The notes beneath the pieces were generated by a model. It was not told where the DNA came from, made no database searches, and was given only the letters and a program-made list of their open reading frames with translations. Made by a program: the position numbers and the translations under genes. From Batrachochytrium dendrobatidis JAM81 (taxonomy: Eukaryota > Chytridiomycota > Chytridiomycetes > Rhizophydiales): DNA of 64,000 nucleotides. The stretch is taken from NCBI RefSeq assembly GCF_000203795.2, contig NW_006281099.1, positions 546,690 to 610,689 of the forward strand, written 5' to 3'. Shown here piece by piece: positions 12,544-26,435 of the stretch; the first letter of the stretch is position 1, and the number at the start of each line of letters is the position of its first letter.

Positions 12544-15500
12544 ATGATTTCAAAAGTATCATCAATGATTGCCAAATTGCTGTCGGACAAAGTCAAGGTG
12601 GGTCGATGTATATTACAGCGATATTCACGCAAATGGAACACTTGTATTTATCTTATAGTCACCGCCTGTTTGGGATAGACAATGCTTAAATATTCATTGT
12701 GACTCTACTACAGATTGACCGACTCTTTAGTAGACAATGTCCATCGTATGATGCTCACAATCAAATTATAACTTTGAACTGAAATCATCTTTTTTAAACC
12801 TCCCTTTCTCCTTTTTTGGTATAACCATACATTGTACGATCACCATATTTATTCATTGCAGTCCATATATTGAATTTGACTGTTGATATTGTCAATACAA
12901 TTCATGTGTTGTATCCCAAAACTCGAATATGCTCGCGTTCTAGTTTAAAACGATGATTGTACGTCTCAAGAATGCAACTGTTGTTTCCATGACAATCATC
13001 CAATGTTTGGTTTGGATCAAAGAAAAGTTGGAGATTAAACAAGTGGGATTTACTAAAACTGTAAACGTTCGTTCAGTTGCTTTATACAAAAGTGAGCATA
13101 AATCAATCAGTTTTATCTGGAGTTTGAAGGACACAATCTTGTCCAGTAAACTGGTATTGATCATTTCATGAGACGCCGTTTATTATGTATTTTGGCACTT
13201 TTATTTAGTATTCTATTTACGTGAATACGACTGCAACAATGCTTTTGAAAGTATCATAATCCACTTGTGATTGCTCACAGTTGCCTAAATCTGTCGAGCC
13301 AATCAAATTCATTTTTACAGATACAAAATATTGCCATGCATTACTGATAAATCTGTACTGATTGTAAACACCAATTAAATTTGTTTATTTTCAATAGGAA
13401 AGGCGATCTGGATACGATCACTTGTGTCAATGGCTAGATTCTCTTCAATTTGCTGACAACGATGAGGATTCTGAAAACAAGAATACGCATAATAATTTGA
13501 CCCACCGTGGTGCTCGAGATACTTATTGCCAGCCAAATTCAAATTGCAGCTCTGATAAAGATGATGCCGTTTGGCTTAGACTAATTGAATCATACTGTCG
13601 TTTTTCTGAAACTGAGCAAGGCCTTGCCATCTCAAAGACAAAAACAAGCTTTGGTTCCAAGACAGTCCGCACCACAATTGGTTCAGCTCCGACTATTCAA
13701 ATGATTGGGGAAACATTTTCCAAAATATGCGATGTGTATGCAAGAATCTATCCTTTTGTAGCTGTCCAGTCTACATTTGTTATGGATCACGTTTTGCATA
13801 CATTAAAATGCGCATCTGGTCAATATGCAGAGGAAAATGCATACTCTGCAGCAGTTATCAAACTACTATACCCATTAAGATTCTCATATGCGCTGGGCCT
13901 ACGACACTTGCTTCGCGCACGCTTGATTCGAAGCCATCTCACAGCAGATATATGGGATCACTTGTTTATTCTCATTACTGATATTTTAGCTCCACAAGAA
14001 AATGACATGAACGATGAGTCCACGTCAGAAATTACAGATACACACTTTTCCAATAGTTATATCACCAATTCGACCAGCTCTCAAAATGATCGCCGTCCAG
14101 ATAGTGCTGAACTAGCTGAAAGTCTTACTTTTTTAGTGTCGGGCTATCACCTTTCGCATATTTTTTCTCGTGCTGGAGATATTTTACGCACTGCAACAAG
14201 ATACCTGCAAATGTATCGTGGTGAAAGTAATATGGCATCGTGCATGCTGGGCTGTATTTTATTTGTCATATCCCATATTGCCGTGGATCATTTGGATGGA
14301 TCGCTTGATATACTAGACACTACCATGCCTTTTATGCTAGATATGTGGGAGTGTAGGTCAGTATCATTGAAAGCTCATATTCTCAATATAGCTAGAATGT
14401 TTCTGATACTCAACAAGGCAAGAGATAATCATGAGCCATTTACTTTGGGCTGTGTCAACCGAATAGCCACACTTATCATTTCATCGTGGTCTTTAAGAAT
14501 GTCTACATCCGCATTTGATCTCGTGTTTGACAGCATCTTGACTGATACCTATTTTTCAGTAAAACATGCATTATCAAGCCATCGTATGGTCGATCGATCA
14601 GCACAAACTGAAATAATTTTGCTAGAAACAGATCTTGCCTCGTTGCTGTTATGCTGGCAATTGGAACATATGTATACTACTTCTGAAACAAATGAATTTC
14701 GGCTAAAAGACGAGCAAACGCTACTACTCAAGGACAGAGCTAATGATTCTGCATGCGATTCTCCACGAAAACGATTTTGCAAATCAGCCCAGACACTTGT
14801 TACTGAGTTGACTGCATTGATTCAAAATGCGATTCATACAAAAACCAAGGCACTTTATATTCATCTGTTGGCCATCTCTGCCTCGCGTAGATGGGATTTA
14901 TGCAAAGACTATGTCCATAAGCATCTCAATGCGATTCTTCAAGCATTAACATCTAGCAATACTCAAGTCAAAGAAGCTTCACTTTTGTTGGTTTATGTTC
15001 TGGTATCAAATATTTGTTTAAAAGGTGATTTAGCACAACCAACGATCAACTCATCGTGCACCTATATAGATACAAACTCTGTCCAGTATCTGAACTCGGA
15101 TCACAAAAACCTGTCTGAGGCATGGATGATTCCTGAAATTTGGTTCATTATTGTTTCCAAAGCAAGTCACTCAGAAAGCTTTTTATCAATTCGTGTTGGA
15201 ATACTTTCAATAATGGCAGCTCATCGTTTAGTGCCCAATAGTCAATTGGTAAAATATTACACAGAAGAGTTTCTTTCCAATGCATCTACAGCAATGATAA
15301 TTGGATTTCCTTTAGAGACTCAATTTCAGATGCGAATGTATCCGCTGCTGTTAGATTTGGAGACCAAAAGCGCACTAATGTATTGGAAGATTGCAATGTC
15401 TTCATTGACGACTCTTTTTTCTGAAGAAATGCTGGGAATTTCATCAACACATATTTCGTGTCTGGCTGAATCTATACTTGCATCCTTTGGATTTGATTGC

Positions 15501-18500
15501 AAATGTCATAAACGCAACTATACGGCACTTTACAATACCAATTTTTCGTCAAATCAACTACTTTTTGAAATAATGTTCGAGTCTATTCAAAAAAACGTTG
15601 GCATTTTTAAAGAGTCTTTTAATATCTTTCCATGTCGAAGCTTTCCACATACAGCCATTCGACAGCATACTGACGTTCATCAAAATGTGGCCAATCTTGA
15701 GCAGTTTTTTGCATTTCTTATACCTTATCTCAATGATACTATTATTTCTAAAGAAATGATGTCATTTCAGTCTGAAACAACCTCGGCAACAAATACCAAG
15801 TTTTTTAAAGCACTCTCGGCGCTATTAATATTTCTGCTCACTATTTTTCAGACGGTATCTGTATCATCTGATATACGTGAGTCTGATTTGAACATCCAGG
15901 AAAAATTGCAGCAACTGCAAGATGCGATTGGAAAGTTGGCTGGTTGCTGGGTAACTCGATTACATGGCTTAATTTCATTGAACGTGCAATGGAGTACAGA
16001 AATTCTTTGTGAGGTTTTTGGATGGATTTCATATTTGCCATTTGCCCGTCAAAATTCAATGGTTTTACCAAAACAAGTTCAACAGGTAAGCTTAAATGTT
16101 TACATTTTGTAATTGACTGATGTTTAATTTGCACATTGTATTATTTCAATCGACTATTTAGGAGTTCCATCTTTTATGGCCAACCTCAGTATCTACTACC
16201 ACTGACATGATTCTCTCTGTCACTCAAGCGTCATTGGATTTACAATCTCTGGACAATCCCATCAGTCAACAAACCTTGAAAAACCAAGGAACAGCCAAAA
16301 CTAAACGACAGCTGCGATGCCAACTGGGTGCATCCATGAGTTTTGAAGTTGCTTGTTATGACGATCTCGTGGAAAATCCGCAACCTAGATCAGCTGTTTT
16401 GCTGAGTATAGCACATACTGCTTTGGGCTCTCTCTGTCTTGAAAATGTGCCAAAAAAAGTGCTGGAAGCAACCCAAGAAATGTTTATATATTATATTCAA
16501 CAACCATCCTTGGGATTACTTTTAAAGCATGATCTTATTGCACTATTGACAAGATTGGAGTATTTATCAAAAAAAGACTTTTTTTATCGATTAATGACAG
16601 TCATCATGTGCATGCTACAGGGGCTTCAAATGGAAAAATGTGACGAGTATCTTGTTTTCAGTATTGAAATGATCAATGTCATTTTTTCAAAATTACTTGA
16701 CACGAATTTTGACAAAGATGATGCTAATCAAGATGGCGGAAACTCTCGTGCGTCGTTGATGACTTTTATTCGGTTCGTCAGTATTCAAGGAGTGGCAAAA
16801 AAACTATCAAATCAAGGACTATCAGGACTGTTGAATTTGATTGAGCGAGTTCAAGCGGTTAATTCTGCTTTTCCTGATTTTGACTGCGTTGACACTTTGC
16901 TGCGTCTACTCAATGTTTCCAACTTTCAATCCAAACTGCTTTGGGCAGATAAAGGCGTGTCGATTCTTGTTGGATGTTCTGATTCTGCACAGTATGAACA
17001 TATACATGATTGTGTAGCAAAACAAATGTCCAGCGATCCAGTCGATGATGCCGAATTAGTTTCTACATGTGCTATCTATGCATTTTTGGCAGTAGCAAGC
17101 AAAGGAGCCTGTATGTCAGCAATTGTTTCGATTGTCCGACTTATCAATGATGATACAAACGTAACGGTGTTACGTGTTCTCGACAAAATATCTGTTCAGC
17201 TTGGATTTTCATCCTTGAATTTAATGCTCAGAACATTTTTTATTGAAATCATCAATGACGCTGGCAGTGTATCTCAATGTCCTTGGAGTATTCTTGGCGA
17301 TTTAACATCCGAACAGCAGTTTTTTGCACAGTACCTCGAGTTTTTGATACCTTTGGCTGTGAAAACTGTGAGCCTAGCAAAATTTCTTGGCGAGATTAAA
17401 AATGCCAAAGATCTTTTGATCAGCAAGTTTGGAGTTGTATATGGAGAGCTACTACCATTGACTTTTGATGCAAACCATGGTACAAAGGTAAAACTACAGT
17501 TTTTTGACAACATGCACTTTGATTTGGCCGTTTTTTAACCAAAATTGATTGATTATGATGTGTAATCAGGCAAAAGCAGCAGATATAGCAATATTTGAAG
17601 CATGTGGATTACAGTCAGATAACAGATGTAAAGAGATGCTAAGGTTTTCCTCAACAATACTGTATACCATTTTTTTAAAAATCAACGGATGGGAAGTGAT
17701 TAAAAATATTGATCACGAACGAAACAAAATAGACTCGCTTCTTGTTGGTGAATTGGATCAAATCCAGCCATGGACTCCGCCATCGGATTTATCTTTGCCT
17801 TGTTGCCATTTTATAAACTTATTGGAACCTGTACCTTCATCTCAAATATCCAACGTCAGCGAATGCATCCAATCCATTCATGATTTTTGCAATACCATCA
17901 AGTTCAAAAAGATATCTGATCTTTTAAAGCCTCAGCGTTTACAAAAGATCGTTCACAAATTACATTGCATAATACATGCAAACCCACTCCCTTTATATCG
18001 TCGAAGCTGGCTGTATAATGGATATACAATGCTAATGGTGATGGCTCAAGAACACTGGTTTCATCCCTTCATATTTAGATCTTCATTGCAGTTTCTGCTT
18101 CAACAGGCATCGCACGAATTTATGGTCGGAACATGCTGTGGAATAATCGAGTATATGGTAAACAAGTCTTTGAAGCTAGGATTCCCTGAGAATTTGCTTG
18201 ATAATTTTGGATATTTATGCGCAACGCTCTCGAAATTAGGCGAAGAGTACCAGCAACGAGGATTGGCGATTGATGCAGCATATAAAAACTATTCCGATAC
18301 CCACAATCATTGTCACTGGGCAGCAAAAGCGTGTGCATCTCTTCTCAAACTATTACTTGAATTATTTGGCGCGGACAACACTGATTCTATCCAACTCGCT
18401 ATTTTAAACGTGGATATGAAAAATTCATTGTTTTCAGATCAGCTGGAGAAATATTTAGCAGATAATATATCTACCTGTGTGGTCAAAAAGGCTTTGTTAA

Positions 18501-21500
18501 ACAGCAAAGTACAATCACCAGCACCTTTACAATATTTTCAACGGATACTCGATACCCCCTCGACGCATGTATCTGATTGGCTTTCAGATTTAGAGATTTC
18601 TCATCTCTTTAATGTGCTACAGGATCTGGCTAGCTCAATCTTCACTACTCAAGCTATTCGAACTGAAGCTTTAAAATCTGTTGCAAAGCTATCGCTATTT
18701 ACCACACATACTCAATTTGTTCAATCGACTCTGCTGTCTAGCATAGATACGTCTTTGTCCACTATGAGCAAAGACATATTTTTTGATGAATTCTTTCTTA
18801 AAGGCTATATCGTTGTACTACAGTTTTTAGCTCATTCACTTCTTGATACTGATCTGGACGTCATATCTGTGACTATCAAAACTCTTTCTACCATTGCTAC
18901 AAAAGAATTGATAGAAACTGCCATCCCGTACCTGTCAGCACGAGACGTGGCATTTATTAGGCTGTTTACGGGACGGAGTCAATCAGGACGGGAATTGCCT
19001 ATATCATCCACGACAGCTTCTTGCTTATGTCTAGATACCATGTTTATGAATAGTGAAACACCTATGATTTGGTCCCAAAACATTGCAACCGCGTTGCTGG
19101 CTACCTATACATACACGCTGACATACTCTGGTTTAAGCAAAATGTTTGAAATCCGACCAGAACTTGCAGATATGATACTGCCATATCTGTTCTATACCCC
19201 ACTTGCAGATGAACTGGACACATCCGATTCTGTTCGTAAAGAACTATCCTGCATTTTGAATGCATTTTTTGAAAAGGCTACCAAGAAAGATGCATATGCT
19301 ATATCTAAGCTAATCAATGTAGTGCATGTAAGTTTTCATGTGCTCATTACGCTGTAGTGCTGAAGCTTGTTAATGTGATTGCAGAGTTGCTTAAATTGCT
19401 TTTTGATTGCATAATTTTTAGTTTATGTATAAATGTCCAGCACCACATTCAATCATTAGGTACGAGTGGTTTGATTTAGACTATTCCGCCGTATCTAGAG
19501 CTGCAGCTTTAGTAAACCCACTTGAAGCACTATTTTTTATTGAAACTCAACATGTCAAATCACATGATCCCGATAATACTCCAACTTCATCGACATGGAA
19601 CACGCTGCGGGAGTGCTACGCATCATTAAACGAGTTGGATAGTTTTGAAGGCGTGATATCTCATTATCGCCATGACACAGACAGTATTCTTATACAAAAG
19701 TATGAGCATGGACACCAGTGGGGGAAGATAATGTCGCTGATGGATACACGACTACAACTTTTCAAAGTAAATGGTGAGTCAAAGGATCAAGCGTCTGCTT
19801 ATAATGATGAGCTGAAACTATGTAAAGCACTGAGTCAGTCTGGACAATATCATATTCTGGAAAAGTTGTTGGAATCTATTTTTCAATCGATGGGATCTGA
19901 AAAAGGTCAAGATGCTGCTTTGCCAGATTCGACACAATCTTCATTTAATCTAGCAATCTCAGAGTTGAGGCATGAGTGTTTTTGGCGCATAGGCAGATGG
20001 AATATGTTGACGACTGATAGTGGTAACTTTTTTAAAAATAATGGTTGAAGTTGTATTCAAATACTTATATATTTTAATTTTTTACAGGATCAAAAAAGCC
20101 AGAAAAATCAATCTACGCTTCATTAAAAGCACTCTACACTCTTCCGTTTTCAACTGCTACATATACCACATTGCTAAAATCATTAACTGACTTGACTGGA
20201 CACAAGCGTGCATTTCCAGATCTATTATGCATTGTCGAAGCCATTGAAGTATATGAGCTACTTATAGATAGCGATAAAAGCTTTACCGCCATGCTAGATT
20301 TATGGAACTCTCGTCTTAAACAAGTTTCTGAGCATGAGTCGTTTTTGGAAATTGAACGACTCATGACGTTTAGAATTCAACTACTTTTTTCTTTTCGGCA
20401 GGCTTGTATTAATGCAAACAAGGATATTCAAGTGATTGATCAATTCAGCGCTACATATCTGGTAGATTTATCTCGTCAAGCTCTGTCTAATCAATATTTT
20501 CATACAAGTCAGCACGCCATTCAACGGTTTTCAGAGTTGAATACACAGTCGCTTCCGTGGCAATCGCTGGATATGGAAATCCAAAAACTAAAATTGTATT
20601 GGCTGCAGGGTGATCAAGCTTTAGCAATCGGGTTACTGAAAGATTTGATTGACAAGAAAAAAACTATTCTTGCTGTGCCAGTCAAAGAAAACCGTAATGC
20701 ATATGCAAGCTTACTTTGCTTACTTGGAGATTGGTCATCACAAAATCAATCCCAAACGCCACAAAATATTGTCAGAAAGTACTTGCTACCCGCTTCTGAC
20801 ATCCGTAGTCAGATTGATAGTATTTCAGCTTATACAACCTCAACCACACACGCTAGCGAGTATTATCAGTTGGCACGGTTTTGCGATCAAATTTTACACG
20901 AAATGGAATCAGATGATACACATATCCGTGCAAATCAGGTGTTGCAAGATCGACAAGAGGAGCTACGTCAGTATATAACCGTAGAGTCCACAACACACAC
21001 AAAACATGAACGAATTAGTATTGATCGCGCCAAAACCAAACTTGTAAAGCAGATTGATATTGATCAAGCAGAGGCGAATCGCTACAATCGCGAAATGTCC
21101 GTTTATCTTAAGCTTAGTGTACAAAACTACATGAAAGCGCTAACGTACTCCACTCAGCATTCTGAAGAAACCGTGTTTCGATTCTGTTCATTGTGGTTCT
21201 CTCATTCTACCAATACAAGTTTACAAGAAACAATCGCTAAAAAAGTTGATACTTTGCCTACACACAAGTTTTTGGTTTTGATGTATCAAATATCTGCTCG
21301 ATTGATGTCATCAACACCGTCCGCTTATACTGAATCGACAAATCAACATAATCAAACTGTTGATAAAGAAGTACGATTTTGTCAAGTGTTGGAAATACTC
21401 ATTATCAGAATTATCAAAGAGTATCCATATCACTCCCTGCCACATCTTATTGCCTTTAAAAACGGTGCTGATGGCAAGTCGAACCCATCACATCACACTT

Positions 21501-23034
21501 TAAAAAATGGTGCGCTAGGCATAAACCATAGCGAAAACGAGTGTCAGCAACCCATCAACTCTGCACAAAAGATTTTGGATGTCATTACGGCTGATAAATC
21601 TCTGCAAACATCAACCAAACAAGCAAGCCTAAATAGTATTATATTAAGCTTGGATGGCTTATTTAATCTATATATGCAAGTTGCAGAGCTCAAGCATGAT
21701 AAAAAGACGGCAAAACCAAACAAGCAGAATAAGAATTCTAAAGGATACTTGTTTGAATCTGCATTGCTTATATCCAAGTATACAGAAAATTCGAGTGTTC
21801 CTATTTTGACATTGGAACAATCTATTGGAACTCCTGGCGATTGGAGCAATATTGTGCATGTTTTCAAGTTTGAAAAATCGTATACACTCCCAGGCGGCAT
21901 CAACGCTCCAAAGGTGATCAAATGTATAGGTAATAATGGTAAAGAATACCAACAGCTGGTTAAAGGAAACGAAGATTTGAGACAAGATGCAGTTTTGTCG
22001 TCCATTTTCAGCATGGTTAATGTACTTTTACTAAAGAAGTTTGAGTCGCGTAAGCGTAAGCTGAACATTCGCACATACAAAATCACCCCAATGTCCCCAC
22101 AGACAGGAGTAATTGAATGGGTAAATGGAACTGTGCCTATTGGAACCATTTTGGTTGATGCACATCAACGATATAGACCAACAGATTTAACCACAAGCGA
22201 TTGCCGCCAATTGATGATGAAAGAACATGAACGAGTGGGATCAGACTCTGCATCAAAACTTGCTGTATATCAGACAATCATGAATCAGTTCAAGCCTGTG
22301 TTTTCGCAAGTACTATTGGAACGGTTTACAGACGCACGAGAGTGGCTGCAATGTCGAACACGATACACACGTAGTGTAGCTGCAAATTCAATGGCAGGAT
22401 ATATTGTTGGCGTTGGAGATCGCCACGCACAAAATATTTTATTTGATTGTCAGACTGCAGAGGTTGTACATATTGATCTGGGGATTGCATTTGATCAGGG
22501 AAAGCTGCTGTCTATTCCCGAACTGGTACCATTTCGACTGACTCGAGATATGGGTAAATTTTTGCATCCAGAATGATAGTATGTATGCATCAATGTTTTC
22601 TAACTATATGATTAGTGGACTGTATGGGAATGACAGGAATAGAAGGGGTATTTAGAAAAGGATGCGAGGAAACCTTGCGAGTTTTAAGGCAGGAATCATC
22701 AGCGATATCGATGCTGCTAGATGTGTTTCTACACGATCCGCTGTACAATTGGAAGATATCACCGCTAAAGCTAAAGCGATTGCAAAAAAAATCGACAGTA
22801 GGGTCGACAGAAAATGAAGTGATTGAGCAAATATCAACAAAATCATCGAAAATCATTAGATCCGCAGGCATTGTTCACAAGGAAGAAACGCGAGGCAGAG
22901 AAGAGGCTGCACGAGCCATCTTTGGAGTGCATAAGAAACTATCGAGTACACTTGGACTAGAATGCCAAGTATCGCAACTCATTAGTACGGCAGTCGATGC
23001 AAATAATTTAAGCAGAATGTTTCCAGGATGGTAA
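12544..23034 (+). CDS. TEL1: ATM/Tel1 PI3K-like checkpoint kinase, 7 exons, complete
   Basis: Tel1/ATM is the nuclear kinase recruited by Mre11-Rad50-Nbs1 to DNA ends; it signals double-strand breaks and maintains telomeres. Exons: 12544-12597, 13398-16085, 16162-17487, 17570-19327, 19422-20022, 20088-22553 and 22616-23034; 3,103 residues. The N-terminus carries a TAN motif split between exons 1 and 2 (LLSDKVK then ERRSGYDHLCQWL). A helical-repeat region follows, then a FAT domain. The kinase spans about 2,720-2,990, with PGGINAPKVIK, LVKGNEDLRQDA, GVGDRHAQNIL (near 2,919) and HIDLGIAF. The FATC tail ends SRMFPGW. LTRDMVDCMGMTGIEGVF is the ATM-type activation-loop end rather than ATR-type. 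Start choice: no ATG opens exon 2; exon 1 was found because it supplies the missing half of the TAN motif in frame. Intron 1 (800 bp) carries a MITE. Confidence 0.96.
12614..13235 (+). mobile_element. MITE copy inside TEL1 intron 1 (about 620 bp)
   Basis: The left end is TA then CAGCGATATTCACGCAAAT at 12614. The right end, in inverted orientation, is TTTACGTGAATACGACTG ending at 13233. Internal blocks match the copies at 23.2, 26.4, 36.0 and 50.2 kb, for example ACATTGTACGATCACCA and TTGCAGTCCATATATT. It encodes nothing convincing: the two short ORFs (12940-13164 and its overlap) have no family resemblance. The left end is 16 bp past the TEL1 intron 1 donor and the right end is about 160 bp before the acceptor. 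Confidence 0.75.
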
Positions 23035-23179
23035 GTTTTATTGGTAGAGTGGATTCGATATTATGCTGTTCATATAGTAATCTGAATATGATGAATACAG
23101 GCAACCGTGGCTATAAATACCATGACAAGAAATTCAATAAAAGTAATCAATACCATTACTAAGCCGGCGAGTTGAATTT

Positions 23180-24140
23180 ATCTTGCATTGTTTGCAGTAT
23201 ACAATGGTTGACTGTTTGTTGCTTTTACACTACAGATTGGCTTGAATAAGCATTCTCAGTTTGTCGGTGTTTGGAATTGTTTGACCAACAAACCCATTAT
23301 TTATTATACTCGAGTCATTTTATGCAGGATTCAAGAATCGACAATATGGAACTCCAATCTGCGCGACATTTGTTGAATGGTTGACAAACCATGTCTAATC
23401 AGACAGTTGCTTTGTGGAATAGAATGTTGTCTGGAATAATATGCGTGTTTGGAAATGTTTCATGTCGTCGTTTAGAAAGTCTTGACATATTATGGTCTTG
23501 ACAGTTCCTTTGATCAATCTCCAGACACACCGACCGTATGACACACAACCAAACTATAACTTTGAACTATTTTGTTTAGATCTTGCACTCTCTCCTTTGT
23601 TTGCATAGTCATATATTGTACGATCACCAGATTCACTTATTACAATCCAGATATTGTCAATAAAATCTGGAAACATCCCTTGCTGCCAATCTGTCTGTCA
23701 CTCGTGAGTTGGTTTCTGTAGTATTATTTTCAATATCATTGACACTGTTGGCCGAGACACTTGACAAGGTCCACAAGTGCGCTTGCAACGCCTCGTTGTC
23801 CAAGTGCTGATGACTACAGGATTGCTAGACCATCAATAATGATTTGATATATTGATTTTCATGACAATATTATAGAAAGTGCTGACATGAAAATGAATTT
23901 ATACGTAAAAAGGCATGTTTTGAATGATAAACCCACCAAAAACTGGTTCTACACGACGATTCCAAGAGCAAAATGATATCCAGTAAGATTTTCATCAAAC
24001 ATGACTGTTTATCGTGTAGTTTAGTGTTTCATTTTACGTGAATACGGCTGTAAATTTAAATTTGGTAGAAATCATGTCATGAAACCGAGTATTTATTAGA
24101 CATTTATTTAATGTTCTACTTTGCGTGAATACGACTGTAA
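23180..24140 (+). mobile_element. Composite/degenerate MITE region between TEL1 and the coiled-coil gene
   Basis: From about 23180 the sequence aligns by eye with the internal part of the MITE family (AATTTATCTTGCATTG, ACAATGGTTGACTGTTTG, ATATTGTACGATCACCAGA). Two right-end termini follow one another, one ending at 24052 (TTTTACGTGAATACGGCTG) and one at 24138 (TTTGCGTGAATACGACTG), each preceded by a CATGAAA...TTTATT block. No clear left end is visible. It looks like two nested or tandem decayed copies. No gene is seen in 23035-24183, so the coiled-coil gene's promoter probably lies in or next to element sequence. Confidence 0.6.
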
Positions 24141-24183
24141 ATTCAGAACAGTTTGCTACGCCTGGAACCATTACTAGCACATT

Positions 24184-26430
24184 ATGGATGCTCCAACCCA
24201 GCTAATGGACGACGTTTCTACTAATGATTCCATTGAAAGACTCAGCCATTCCGGTGTGAATGGAAAAATACCAATAACTATATCCACTACTGGGCTAGAA
24301 CACTCGCAGCAACAGCCTTCAACGTCATCCAACCACATGCCTTCTTCTACTAGTACAGCAACTACTTTATCATCCTCAATTCACTCTGCCGGATCACTTC
24401 CTCTTATCCACCTATCCAAAATGATTGATCCTTCACTTCCTGAATACAAACAGATTCAGACTTCCAGAGAAGAAATTTTGAAGTTATTGGACATGACGAT
24501 TCCTGGAGATGATGTTGAAGTTGCTGCAACCACTCATTCTTTAAAAACCACTCCATCTCATTCCAGCATGCATGATCACTTGAACACGTCCATACCGTCT
24601 GTTTCCGCAATGCCTGATGCCATCAGTCATGATACAGACACTAGTTGCTCTCAGCCTACATACAAGCATCACTCCATTGGTGGATGTGTTCGTGTTCATC
24701 AAGACAATGATGGTGATTTGGATAGCTTTAATGACGATAACAGAGATGCTTGTGGTAATGATTATCGGACATTTAGTTATTCTAATCAAAAAACGAGATA
24801 TCACCACGCTCCATCACAAGGCGGTATTTGTTTAAATGCCCATCAACGATATGCATGTGCAAGGCTCTTGCGAAATTTAAAAGTCTATAGAGCAGCCTGC
24901 TCTCGTACCAACCAAGTATGTATACTGTCCCTTTGTATTCGCACCCTACACAATCCAGCTTGTTTATCTCTATTAATTTACAAATAGGATGAAATAGACG
25001 ATTTTGTTCAGCAGGAGTTGGATGCTGCGTTATCAATCATTAAAGAACTGGTTGAAGTCAAGAGTGCTCATGAGAACGAATTAGAAAAAATTCGTAATGA
25101 CTACAGCACGTTGTATTCCTATCACGATAATCTCAAGGCAGATAATGACGATTTGCAAGTCAATAGAGACACATTGCGTGACGAGCGAGATGGGTTGGTT
25201 GCTGCCATTGAACAGTCGAATGCCGATTTAAAAAGAGCCAAAATTGCTGCCACTCAATCCGTGTCCGAATTGACCGTAGCCAAGACACAGCTTGCTGATC
25301 GCGAAACTTATATCCAGTCGCTGGAACGACAACTACAACTATCTACAGAGGTTCGCGTTCCTTGTGAATTGACTAGCTCTGTGGCTCCTGTAGATAATGC
25401 AGTCAGCGATTCAGCTGCCGATATGACAGCCGCTCAACATGTAATTTGGTCCCTTCAACAGGAACTGCAGGTCCTTCAAAATGCATACGAAACCATGAAA
25501 CAGCAGTCTGAAACAACAGAAGCTCGTCAAATTTCTAAAGCATCAGAATGTGAGCAACTTTCTCAGCTCGTGTCTGTGTATGAGGAAGAACGGCTGCAAT
25601 ATGAGACCAGGATAGCTGAATTAACCGAGATACAGACTACTTCTCAGTTAGCATCTATGGTTGAAACTACCGAAGTTGATTCGCCAATTCAGATGCAACT
25701 AAAGGCAGATTTGTTGAAAACACAGGGAGAGCTGGAATTAGTAAAACAGCAACTTGAAACTACTAGGCAGGAACACCATGAATTCAAACTTATGGATGAC
25801 GAAATCAAAACGGCCGAAAAGAAGCGATTCATGACAGAAAATACTGTGTTGAAGCAAGAAAATAATGGCTTATCAGCGATTATAGAAAGCATGAAGGTTT
25901 CTGAAGCGAAATTAGTTCATGATAACCAAGTAATGTACTGGCCGAAAAAAATGATGGCTTGATTGCTGTTGGATGCAAATTATACTCTAACCACTTTTAT
26001 CTTGCCATCCCACATATTCTTATTTTCATTTGAAACGGATGATTAGATGCTAGAAGCCAAACAGACTGGATTGCAAAATGAAATTTCTAATCTTCGGGAC
26101 AAATCTATATGTACACTGCAAAAAGACTCCACTATTGCTCAGCTCACTCGCGATCTCAAATCTACTCTAAAAGAATTAGATATAGTAAAACATCAACTTG
26201 AAGAACATGAGACTGAGTACAAGAAAGAGGCAGAAAAAGAAATCAAGTTACTAACTGAACACCAAGAAGAGCTCAAGTCACAGTTTTTGGATGTCCTGTC
26301 CAAAGCGTCAGATGCCTACTCTGCGTTATCATCAGCAGATTTAGCTATACAGCAGCATCCTCTTTTGGGTCGTGTACTTGATCGATTGAGTGAAATTGAA
26401 CATGAAGGGCTGTCACTAACCTGGTTGTAA
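24184..26430 (+). CDS. Coiled-coil protein of unknown function, 3 exons
   Basis: I do not recognise this gene. Exons 24184-24915, 24988-25929 and 26047-26430 keep phase and give 685 residues. Residues 1-~245 are Ser/Thr/His-rich and low-complexity. From about 246 to 640 the protein is almost continuous heptad-type coiled coil, rich in Glu, Gln, Lys and Leu, with long stretches such as LEKIRNDYSTLYSYHDNLKAD. No transmembrane segment or catalytic motif is seen. A Golgi, cytoskeletal or spindle-pole scaffold would have this look, but nothing in the sequence decides. The stop lies 5 bp before the TA flank of a MITE. The ATG at 24184 is the first in frame and sits just downstream of a MITE right end at 24138. 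Confidence 0.72.
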
Positions 26431-26435
26431 AATAC

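Noticed and set aside
12940..13171. Short ORFs on both strands within TEL1 intron 1
   Set aside because: They lie inside a MITE copy, are not preserved in the other copies and show no transposase motif.
13422..16112. TEL1 starting at 13422
   Set aside because: The codon there is TTG, not ATG, and the frame upstream runs to a splice acceptor at 13397. Exon 1 at 12544 supplies the ATG and completes the TAN motif.
21544..22149. A 201-codon antisense ORF in TEL1
   Set aside because: It lies opposite the conserved kinase domain, so it is a shadow frame.
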